Assembly: GCA_964348015.1 (NCBI GenBank)
Contig: CAYGBC010000037.1
Span: forward strand, 44,935-108,934
Direction of reading: 5' to 3'
DNA length: 64,000 nucleotides
DNA from: SOIA01 sp964348015
GTDB lineage: Bacteria > Acidobacteriota > Aminicenantia > Aminicenantales > Aminicenantaceae
In this document: positions 50,535-58,022 of the stretch, in pieces
Numbering within the stretch: position 1 is the stretch's first letter
Layout of the letters: each line of letters opens with the position of its first letter
The notes under the pieces: generated by a model
Told to the model about the DNA's origin: nothing
Database searches by the model: none
Seen by the model: only the letters and a program-made list of their open reading frames with translations
Made by a program: the position numbers and the translations under genes

Positions 50535-52139
50535 TTAATCTTGGGAGGAGCCGGTCTTGACCTCGAGTTTATGTCGGGTCTCCTGGTGCTCCCTCCGCTC
50601 CTTATCCAGATCTATCCGAAGCTGAGCAAGGTTTTTGGCGTATTTACTCACGATGGACTCAACGATACGATTGTATTTGTCAGCCGCCCTGAGAAAATTG
50701 GCTTTATGTTTTTCTTCGGCTTCTTGCAGCAGGGACTGGTACTGGTTCTTGATTTCTTTGACGGCTTTTTTGGCCAAGTGAAGCTCTTTTTTATGTTTTT
50801 TCTCGGCATCACGCAACAGGGACTGATTTTGTTTTTCCTTGATTATAATGGCTTCCTTGATCTCAGCCAGCTTGGATTTGAAGTTCTCGTAGGCCATCGT
50901 GTGATTCTGACGCTCCTGAGCCAAAATGTCTTTGGCATTCTGCACCTTTTCGTTCGCATCCTTCACGATCTCCTCAAATTCAGAACGAATCTGGGCGAGC
51001 TGTGCTGTGTATCTCTGTGTGAGCGAATCGTGAACATGCTGGCGCTCTTCTTTTTCTTTGAGAAGGTCGTTTTTATACCTTGTTTCAGCAGCCCGCAGCA
51101 TGATCTGACTTTTTTCTTCAGTTTTCTGGACGACTTCCTTGAGCTCTGCAATCTTTGATTCATATTTTTTTTGTGTGTCTTGGTGAGCAAGGCGCTCCCG
51201 AGTCACCAATTCCTCAGCCTTCCGTACCCTGTCTTCCATATTCTGCTTGAGCTCCATGAGATTAACAATTTCCCTCCGCCGCTCCATCCCTTTCTCTATT
51301 TCGCTCTTAATCCTCGACATCTGTTCATCGAGCTCTCTGAGTTTATTCCTGTCAGAGAGAATCTCCTGGTCGCTCTCATGCAGTATTTCTTTGAGATGGA
51401 CGAACTGGCCATTCTCAATGTTCGTCTGATCTCTCTCGCTGGGCACGTGCTTCGGATAATCAAAGGGCCTCATATCCCGACGGGCCTTTTCAAGCTGCTG
51501 GAGTAACTGATGTGTCCGGCTCTCTAAATCAGAAAGCCAGCGATCATTCTTACTGTCGCTGCTCGCTTCCCTGCTCATCTCCTGGTCACGGCTCAAATCA
51601 ACATGATCCGGAATATTTTGAGCCCCGAGTGATGCGGCCGGAGGCTCTTGGATCTGATCAGATCTGTCTATGCTGGCCGGAAAATCATTGCTGTTTCTTT
51701 CCTGTGCGCTGACGATTTCCTCCTCTGTCAGAAGAGGTCCTGTCTGGAATTTTAATCCGGTCAGCCTGGAGAGCTGTTCCAGAAGCGCCACACGGGAGAG
51801 GTGCCTCTTATCCAAGTAAAGCTCCGCAGGGAGCTTGAGCTGCTTATGCATGGCAAAATCATTCGGCGAGAGCGTCTCTGTGACCAGGACGATCGGAATT
51901 TTGTCTTTGACAATCTTTCTCACTTTATCATAGATCGTGTATCCAAACATGTCGGGAGTGTCGACAGTGATGAAAATGAGGTCCGGCTTCAGCAAGTCCA
52001 CCATGTGGACTTTGTCTGAATGGGGATTCTCAGATTGAACCTGAATACCATACACTCCGAGTATATTTTGAAGCAGAGAAATGAATACCTCATCGACATC
52101 AAAGACGAGAACTTGACGCGCACTTTTGGGTTCACTCAT
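50535..52139 (-). CDS. Pseudo-receiver domain with long coiled coil
   Basis: About 534 residues from ATG 52139; longer starts at 52184 or a TTG at 52202 are possible but add unconserved sequence. The N-terminal 120 residues have a response-regulator fold (QVLVFDVDEVFISLLQNILG, PDLIFITVDTPDMFGY, PIVLVTETLSPNDF, AELYLDKRH). The phospho-acceptor Asp position appears to be Thr, while the switch Lys is kept. After a polar linker, about 330 residues form a nearly unbroken coiled coil with repeating KEKQNQSLLRDAEKKHKKEL-like units. The plan recalls FrzS-type motility or polarity proteins (analogy only). Confidence 0.75.
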   Translation of the reverse strand: MSEPKSARQVLVFDVDEVFISLLQNILGVYGIQVQSENPHSDKVHMVDLLKPDLIFITVDTPDMFGYTIYDKVRKIVKDKIPIVLVTETLSPNDFAMHKQLKLPAELYLDKRHLSRVALLEQLSRLTGLKFQTGPLLTEEEIVSAQERNSNDFPASIDRSDQIQEPPAASLGAQNIPDHVDLSRDQEMSREASSDSKNDRWLSDLESRTHQLLQQLEKARRDMRPFDYPKHVPSERDQTNIENGQFVHLKEILHESDQEILSDRNKLRELDEQMSRIKSEIEKGMERRREIVNLMELKQNMEDRVRKAEELVTRERLAHQDTQKKYESKIAELKEVVQKTEEKSQIMLRAAETRYKNDLLKEKEERQHVHDSLTQRYTAQLAQIRSEFEEIVKDANEKVQNAKDILAQERQNHTMAYENFKSKLAEIKEAIIIKEKQNQSLLRDAEKKHKKELHLAKKAVKEIKNQYQSLLQEAEEKHKANFLRAADKYNRIVESIVSKYAKNLAQLRIDLDKERREHQETRHKLEVKTGSSQD

Positions 52140-52434
52140 TTTCAGAATTATGCCTGGTTTGTTTAGAGTAATATATTCCACCATAATTAAGCAAATTGTC
52201 AATCGTCAGCGAAGAGGATTCCAGGGGTGATTTTGAGCTTTTTTCCCTCCTCTTTAGAGGTTAGAGTATTCACCGCTTCGGATGAGGAGATTTTCTGGAC
52301 ATTTAAACAAGAATTTCACTGCACTGTCCGCAGAAAGAAATCACAACTCTTTCTATACAGCCGCTTAGGAAAAAATGTAATTTTAATATATAATTAATAA
52401 TTCCAAGATTTAATTTTCGGACCGCCCTGAAAAA

Positions 52435-53427
52435 ATGAGACGAAAAATAGGACTTTTCATTTTCTTCACGATCATGCTCGTCCCGTTTTCCTATTCCCAA
52501 GATCAAGAAAAGAATCGCTCAGGAACATTCACCTTGTACTTCGAAAACGACACAGTTGTCGGAACTGACCGCTGCTTCACCGGAGGAGCTAAATTCGGAT
52601 GGATGTCCCGAGATATCAGGAAATACAAGGAAAAAAAGGCATGGCGGTGGCTTCCTTTTGTCGACAAACCCGGATTTCAACACACCTTTGCTCTTTCCCT
52701 GGGGATGAATATCTACACTCCCGATGATATCACCCGAACGGATATAATCGAAGATGATCGTCCGTATGCGGGTATTCTGCATCTGGCCGTCGGAATCCAC
52801 AGCATAAGCCCACGCATCATGGATTCCTGGGAGTTTTCTATCGGTATCGTCGGAGAGCATTCCTTTGCGGAACAAACGCAAAAATTCATCCATAAAGTCA
52901 TCGCCGGAGTATATCCGGAAGGCTGGGACCACCAGCTCAGTGATGAACTGGCGCTGCAGCTCATCTATGAACGCAGGTGGAAATTTTCCTCATCCGGTTC
53001 AAAAGAGGGCCTGAGATTTGATGTGATCCCTCATCTGGGAGGAGGCCTGGGTAATGTCTACATTTACGGCAGCACAGGGGTGCAGGTGAGATGGGGATGG
53101 AACCTGCCAGAGGATTTCGGATTCCCGCTTATCCGCCCGGGAGGAGATGCCGGCCTCGGCCTAAACACTCGCGGTCCGTTCAGTGTCTACACATTTGCGG
53201 TGTTGGATGGGAAGGCCGTGCTGCGCAACATATTCCTCGACGGAAACACTTTCCAGGACAGTCACAGTGTGGATAAAAATCCTCTCACGCTGGACCTGAT
53301 TACCGGGATAGGGATGAGACTGGGACGCTTCCACATCAGTTATGCCTTTGTGTTCTGGACAAAGAAATTCAAGACCGAAACAAGGAACCAGGTATTCGGA
53401 GCTCTTAACTTTTCCTATTCGCACTGA
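52435..53427 (+). CDS. LpxR-family outer-membrane protein (DUF2219)
   Basis: 330 residues. A signal peptide (1-22, ending PFSYSQ) precedes a 12-strand-type barrel. Residues matching the LpxR lipid A 3'-O-deacylase active site are visible: Asn38-Asp39 in LYFENDTVVGTDR, EDDRPYAGIL (106-115) and His153 in QKFIHKVIAG, followed by PEGWDHQLSDE. The block FLDGNTFQDSHSVDKNP is another family hallmark. LpxR removes acyl chains from lipid A at the cell surface; many bacterial homologues are untested. It stands alone with no lipid A genes nearby. Confidence 0.85.
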   Translation: MRRKIGLFIFFTIMLVPFSYSQDQEKNRSGTFTLYFENDTVVGTDRCFTGGAKFGWMSRDIRKYKEKKAWRWLPFVDKPGFQHTFALSLGMNIYTPDDITRTDIIEDDRPYAGILHLAVGIHSISPRIMDSWEFSIGIVGEHSFAEQTQKFIHKVIAGVYPEGWDHQLSDELALQLIYERRWKFSSSGSKEGLRFDVIPHLGGGLGNVYIYGSTGVQVRWGWNLPEDFGFPLIRPGGDAGLGLNTRGPFSVYTFAVLDGKAVLRNIFLDGNTFQDSHSVDKNPLTLDLITGIGMRLGRFHISYAFVFWTKKFKTETRNQVFGALNFSYSH

Positions 53428-53629
53428 GAAAAAAAAGCCGTTCCGTTCATCACGCATATCTCAATATCAGCGCGGGGTGCCCTCAAGAGGTGCTCTGTTT
53501 GACTCTTTAATCCTGAACTGCTATTCTTTTGCCAAATTGAGAGAAGGAGCAACACGGCAATATGTCCCGCCGCACACCTGTCAGCCCTTCTGAAAAATAC
53601 TCCAAGGGGAAAGGAGGGCTGAGATAGGG

Positions 53630-53878
53630 ATGGAAGACACATCTCGCGACAAATTGAAAAAAATAGGCTCTTTTCTCTGGCTCGCGGCGTGCGTACTGTT
53701 ATCTCTGATTGGAATTGCAGCCTTTATTTTCCTTTTTGTTCCAATCATGAACGTTTTCTGGTTCATCCTTTCGCCCATCATTTTAGCAATGTATCAAGTA
53801 CCAGCCGTCTATCTTTACTGGCGATGGAAAAAATGGAAAGGTCGATCAGCCGATCAGAATGAAGGGGACGGATCGTGA
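53630..53878 (+). CDS. Small two-helix membrane protein coupled to a sodium symporter
   Basis: 82 residues with two hydrophobic segments (about 13-35 and 39-62) and a short basic C terminus (YLYWRWKKWKGRSADQ). An AAAGGAGGG box lies about 12 bases before the ATG. Its stop overlaps the GTG start of the following symporter gene (GTGA), so the two are translated together. Small two-helix partners accompany several SSS-family transporters (for example DUF485 and DUF997 proteins). This one is not clearly either of those. Confidence 0.75.
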   Translation: MEDTSRDKLKKIGSFLWLAACVLLSLIGIAAFIFLFVPIMNVFWFILSPIILAMYQVPAVYLYWRWKKWKGRSADQNEGDGS

Positions 53879-55413
53879 ATCTCAGCTGGCTGGATATCGC
53901 TTTTTTCCTGGCATTCATCTGTTTTGTCGTCGGAGTCAGTCTTTACAAAAGCCGCAAGAAAAAAGAAACCAGCGAGGATTATTTCCTGGCAGGACGGACT
54001 CTCTTCTGGTACCTGATCGGATTCTCACTCATTGCATCGAACATCTCCACCGAGCAGTTTGTCGGTATGTCCGGACAGAGCGCCGGGCATGTCGGGATGG
54101 CTGTCGCCAGCTATGAGTGGATCGCGGCCATCACCCTTGTTTTTGTCGCAGTCTTTTTCCTGCCCAAGTTCCTCAGGATCGGGATTTTCACCATCCCGGA
54201 ATTTCTCGAACACCGGTACAATCCGATCCCGCGGGCCATCATGGCCTTTTACACCGTGATCATCTATGTGGCGGTCACCATCGCCGCTGTCCTCTACTCC
54301 GGAGGCCTGACCCTGCATACGATATTCGGGATTGACCTGACTCTGGCCGTGTGGATCATCGGCATCATCGCCGCCTTTTACACGACTTACGGCGGACTCA
54401 AAGCGGTTGTCTGGGCAGACCTCATCCAGGGTTCGGCACTGATCATCGGAGGGGGAATCACCATGGTCCTCGGGTTCATCGCGGTCGGCGGTGTGGATAA
54501 CTTTCTCCAGACGAATGCCGACAGGCTGCATATGGTCCTTCCCGCCAGCCATATCGAAATCCCCTGGACCGCGCTTCTTCTCGGGATCTGGATCCCCAAT
54601 TTCTACTACTGGGGCCTGAACCAGTACATCATGCAGAGAACCCTCGGCGCCAGGAGCTTGAAGCAGGGTCAGGTGGGAGTGATCTTCGCGGCCTGGCTGA
54701 AGCTGCTGATCCCGTTCATCGTCGTCTTTCCGGGTATCATGGCTCTTCAGCTCTACAGTGACCAGTTAGTCACCGCGGACGCGGCCTATCCACTTCTGAT
54801 CAAGAATCTGATCCCTGCGGGTTTGAAGGGCTTCATGTTCGCGGCCATCTTCGGAGCGGTCATGAGCTCGCTCGACTCGATGCTGAACTCGGCATCGACC
54901 ATATTCACTATGGATCTCTACAAGCGTCACTTCAAAAGGGACGCCTCTCCCCAATCGTTGATACTGATCGGGCGGATTATGACCTGCACATTCGTGCTGG
55001 TCGGATGCCTTATCGCCCCGCAGCTGGGCCATCCGAAGTTCATGGGAATCTTCCACTACATCCAGGACTTTCAGGGATTTATCTCGCCCGGAATCCTGGC
55101 CGCCTTCGTCTTCGGGCTGATATTCAAACGGGCTCCGGCATCCGCAGCGATAGTGGCTTTGATCCTGAACGTTCCGGTCTACGGCATCCTTCATCTGCAC
55201 GCGTTCGACCACATCGTGTTCCTGAATAAAATGGCCATCACATTCGTCATTCTGATCCTGGCAATGGCCGCAGTCACTCTGTTCAGGCCTCTTCGCGAAC
55301 CCAAGACTCTTCCGACAAAGGGAGGAATCGACCTGAAACCCGCTTCCTCTGTGGTCTGGTTGGGCGCTGCAGTGATAGCCGTGACTGTCATCCTGTACAT
55401 CATCTTCTGGTAA
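53875..55413 (+). CDS. Sodium/solute symporter (SSS family, SGLT-like)
   Basis: 512 residues with about 13-14 membrane segments and a GTG start at 53875. Family features are SEDYFLAGRTLFWYLIGFSL (about 33-52), ASNISTEQFVGMSGQSAGHV (unwound first core helix), YTTYGGLKAVVWADLIQG, the long NFYYWGLNQYIMQRTLGARS stretch, and FGAVMSSLDSMLNSASTIFT (Na2 site Ser pair). The Asn-Gln-Tyr block resembles sugar-transporting SGLT members, so a sugar or polyol is the likely substrate (inference). It is followed by a repeat that may end its transcript. Confidence 0.92.
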   Translation: MNLSWLDIAFFLAFICFVVGVSLYKSRKKKETSEDYFLAGRTLFWYLIGFSLIASNISTEQFVGMSGQSAGHVGMAVASYEWIAAITLVFVAVFFLPKFLRIGIFTIPEFLEHRYNPIPRAIMAFYTVIIYVAVTIAAVLYSGGLTLHTIFGIDLTLAVWIIGIIAAFYTTYGGLKAVVWADLIQGSALIIGGGITMVLGFIAVGGVDNFLQTNADRLHMVLPASHIEIPWTALLLGIWIPNFYYWGLNQYIMQRTLGARSLKQGQVGVIFAAWLKLLIPFIVVFPGIMALQLYSDQLVTADAAYPLLIKNLIPAGLKGFMFAAIFGAVMSSLDSMLNSASTIFTMDLYKRHFKRDASPQSLILIGRIMTCTFVLVGCLIAPQLGHPKFMGIFHYIQDFQGFISPGILAAFVFGLIFKRAPASAAIVALILNVPVYGILHLHAFDHIVFLNKMAITFVILILAMAAVTLFRPLREPKTLPTKGGIDLKPASSVVWLGAAVIAVTVILYIIFW

Positions 55414-55418
55414 AAAAA

Positions 55419-55664
55419 GGGGACAGGTGTACTAGCTCAGTAATTCGGCAACATTTTTATAATGTCATTGCGAACGGAGTGAAGCAATCCCGTAAAAAGA
55501 AATTCAATTTTCTCTAAGAGATTGCCACGCGTCGCTCGCAATGACACCTCTAATCTATCCCTTCTTTCTCATGAGATTGCCGCGTAAGCTCGCAATGACA
55601 CCTTTATCCTCATTATCATCAATACAAGTGTTACCTAAGTACTGAGCATAAAGACCTGTCCTCT
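55419..55664. repeat. Composite inverted-repeat element, copy B
   Basis: Outer GGGGACAGGT/ACCTGTCCTC ends enclose CTCAGTAATTCGGCAAC (55436-55452) paired with GTTACCTAAGTACTGAG (55630-55646). Inside are one GTCATTGCGA...GCAATC unit and two GATTGCC...CGCAATGACA units (about 55519-55547 and 55574-55601), so this copy carries one more inner unit than copy A at 2575. It fills the gap between the symporter and the lrp-like gene. Confidence 0.85.
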
Positions 55665-55666
55665 TT

Positions 55667-56107
55667 TTATACGATGAGGCGGCGCTCGTCCTTGACGACG
55701 TTGAGCACGATATGTGTGACTGTTCTGTCCACATATTTCTGGGCCAGAATCGTCTTTATGAACTTATTGAGATCTTCCCTTCCCTTGAAGTGGGCGATCA
55801 CTATTGAATCCCACTCTCCCGTTACATCATAAATGGCCAGAACACGCGGGTCCTCCGCGATCTTCTCCTGCGCCTCGATAAGCTTCCCGTCGGAGATCCG
55901 CAGCGCCACGACAGCCATAAGAGTGAATCCAAAGTATTCCGGGTCGAGAACGGGGATATACCCTTTTATGGCGCCCTCCTTTTCCAGCCTCTTGACCTTA
56001 TTGATCACTGCGGGAGCAGACGTCCCGATCTCCTTGGCGACTTCCCGAAAGCTCTTCCTTGAGTTTTGATTGAGGGCTCTGACGATCTTTAATTCCAGCT
56101 CTTCCAC
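55667..56107 (-). CDS. Lrp/AsnC-family transcription regulator
   Basis: 146 residues. The N-terminal helix-turn-helix covers about 1-55 (LKIVRALNQNSRKSFREVAK, PAVINKVKRLEKEGAIKGYI) and the C-terminal RAM domain about 65-140 (VALRISDGKLIEAQEKIA, VTGEWDSIVIAHFKG), which usually binds an amino acid. GTG start at 56107 behind a strong AAGGAGG. It is divergent from the glutamate-synthase-like operon with 112 bases between the starts, which suggests that it controls that operon. Confidence 0.93.
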   Translation of the reverse strand: MEELELKIVRALNQNSRKSFREVAKEIGTSAPAVINKVKRLEKEGAIKGYIPVLDPEYFGFTLMAVVALRISDGKLIEAQEKIAEDPRVLAIYDVTGEWDSIVIAHFKGREDLNKFIKTILAQKYVDRTVTHIVLNVVKDERRLIV

Positions 56108-56162
56108 CTGTGCCTCCTTTTTTATATGTAATCCATTTTAGAAAAAAATAATACATTTGTAA

Positions 56163-56209
56163 AGAAATATGAAAATATTTCTTGACATATGAAAATAATT
56201 TACTACAAT
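56163..56209 (+). promoter_or_regulatory. Promoter of the glutamate-synthase-like operon with overlapping palindrome
   Basis: TTGACA (56182-56187), a 16-base spacer and TACAAT (56204-56209). The palindrome AGAAATA-6-TATTTCT (56163-56182) ends on the first base of the -35 box, and a related ATATGAAAATA block recurs in the spacer. The start of transcription would fall about 4-8 bases before the ATG at 56220, so the mRNA would be almost leaderless; no ribosome-binding site is seen. A binding site for the divergent Lrp-type regulator is likely. Confidence 0.65.
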
Positions 56210-56219
56210 TTATACATTA

Positions 56220-58022
56220 ATGATGATTGACAGCAATATCGAGACCAAACTGTACACACGGGAATCCATTGAACTCCCCGGTATTATAAAAGAGAGGCTC
56301 CCCCGAATTCAATCTGTTTATCAACCGGAAAGCGTCAACGATATCCAGAACCTTTTTTCCCGAAGCCAGAAGACCCATCTCCCTGTGATTCCCCGTGGAG
56401 CCGCAACTTCAGGGATCGGATGCATCATACCCCTCAAGAAATCCATCATGATCGATCTCACCTCGATGAACACGGTCGCGGATCTGGATGAAAACAAGAA
56501 AACCCTCTGTGTCGAAGCCGGCATTCGATGGTGGGAAGTGAAGAACTTCTTAAGAGCATACGGCCTCGACCTCTGCACCTGCCCCACCAGCCTGTTCTCC
56601 ACTGTCGGGGGCTGGCTGGCCACCGGCGGCTACGGAATCAACAGTTTCCGGTACGGGCATGTGTCCAACCTGGTTGACTCGATAGAAATCGTGACTCCGC
56701 GCAAGAGCCGATGGATCGACCGCAAAGACCCAGAATACAGATTCTTCATCGGGACCGAAGGCCAGATGGGGATTATCAGCAAGGTCAAGCTCAAGGTGCG
56801 CGAATCCCACCCTTCGAGACCGCACCTAGTTTTGTTCAACACCACATCTGAGGCTGTCGGATTCTTATCCGGGATGCGGGAGTCTCCACGGATATCGCCC
56901 CTCCACGTCTCTTATTTTGACCGATCCCGGCTCGAGCACAAAAACCTGCTGCTCAACGGAAAAGTGACTTTCTCCGAGACAGAAGCCGTTCTCCTGACCT
57001 TTGAAAACTCTCCTCCCGAAGACGAACTCCTGAGCCTAGCCGAAAGCACAGGCGGAAAATTAGCTGATGAGCATTTGTCCGCGTTTGTATGGAACGAACG
57101 ATATTTCCCCTTTTCCCTGAAGCATTTTTATCCCGCGTTCCTGGGCTGTGAAATAATCCTCCCCGTAAGAAACCTTGATCATTACGTCTCCCGGACGCGA
57201 AAATTCGGAAAAGATTACGGCCTCTCACTCTCGACAGAAGCAACGCTGATCAACCCAGATGAAGCGGTTGCCTACACGATCTTTCCCTCCGACCCGAAGA
57301 AGCTCACCCATTATGCTCATCTTTTTCTGACCTACTCGCTGGCTCATATCGCCGTCCGGTCCGGAGGCCAACCCTACGGAATCGGAACATGGAACCTTCC
57401 TCTGATGAAGAAACTGTACACGAAAAAAGAACAGGAAGAGCACCGGGCTTATAAAAAAGAATCGGACCCGCAGAATCTGATCAATCCATCCAAATCCTTC
57501 TCGCCCGTGTCTCCGTTGGCGGGTCTGCTGAAAGCGGCCTATGCGACAAGCGGCCTGTTCGCCAGCGGATTTCCGCTTTTCAAACCCTTTCTCAAGGTCT
57601 TGAGCAACGGCTCTCACCAAAACCCACACAGGCCCTCAGAGGCCGATTCCTGCGCCAACTGCGGCGCCTGCACGATCGTCTGCCCGGCCTACTGGATGAA
57701 AAAGACCGAGCTCGTCACGGCAAAGGGGAAACTCTTTCTTATGAGGAATCTCTTGAACGGCGCATCGGTTCCCGAATCGGAAGCCGAAAAAATTTTTTAC
57801 TGCCTCCACTGTCATCTCTGCGAGGCGGTCTGTCAGAGCAAACTGACGCTCATACCGGTCTGGGAGAGGCTGGAATCCGCCGTAGAGAAAAAATTCGGCC
57901 GTCCGGACGCGAAGATCAAAGCCTTCATCGAAGCCGTGGAATCCGACCCGGCGTATACTGAACTCCTCGATACTTTCGGGATCGCTCCCGATAATAATTC
58001 CAAAGGGACACACAATGTATGA
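56220..58022 (+). CDS. FAD-linked oxidase / 4Fe-4S subunit (GlcD-GlpC-like)
   Basis: 600 residues. A PCMH-type FAD-binding domain covers about 26-210 (VIPRGAATSGIGCII, CTCPTSLFSTVGGWLATGGY, GTEGQMGIISKVKL), the FAD-oxidase C-terminal cap about 215-420, and a ferredoxin-like part about 470-560. The latter has two Cys clusters: CANCGACTIVCP near 476-487 and CLHCHLCEAVC near 527-537. Such proteins pass electrons from a hydroxy acid or similar donor to iron-sulfur centres. In this operon it could donate electrons to the two ferredoxin-FMN subunits (inference). Its stop overlaps the next start by eight bases. Confidence 0.88.
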   Translation: MMIDSNIETKLYTRESIELPGIIKERLPRIQSVYQPESVNDIQNLFSRSQKTHLPVIPRGAATSGIGCIIPLKKSIMIDLTSMNTVADLDENKKTLCVEAGIRWWEVKNFLRAYGLDLCTCPTSLFSTVGGWLATGGYGINSFRYGHVSNLVDSIEIVTPRKSRWIDRKDPEYRFFIGTEGQMGIISKVKLKVRESHPSRPHLVLFNTTSEAVGFLSGMRESPRISPLHVSYFDRSRLEHKNLLLNGKVTFSETEAVLLTFENSPPEDELLSLAESTGGKLADEHLSAFVWNERYFPFSLKHFYPAFLGCEIILPVRNLDHYVSRTRKFGKDYGLSLSTEATLINPDEAVAYTIFPSDPKKLTHYAHLFLTYSLAHIAVRSGGQPYGIGTWNLPLMKKLYTKKEQEEHRAYKKESDPQNLINPSKSFSPVSPLAGLLKAAYATSGLFASGFPLFKPFLKVLSNGSHQNPHRPSEADSCANCGACTIVCPAYWMKKTELVTAKGKLFLMRNLLNGASVPESEAEKIFYCLHCHLCEAVCQSKLTLIPVWERLESAVEKKFGRPDAKIKAFIEAVESDPAYTELLDTFGIAPDNNSKGTHNV

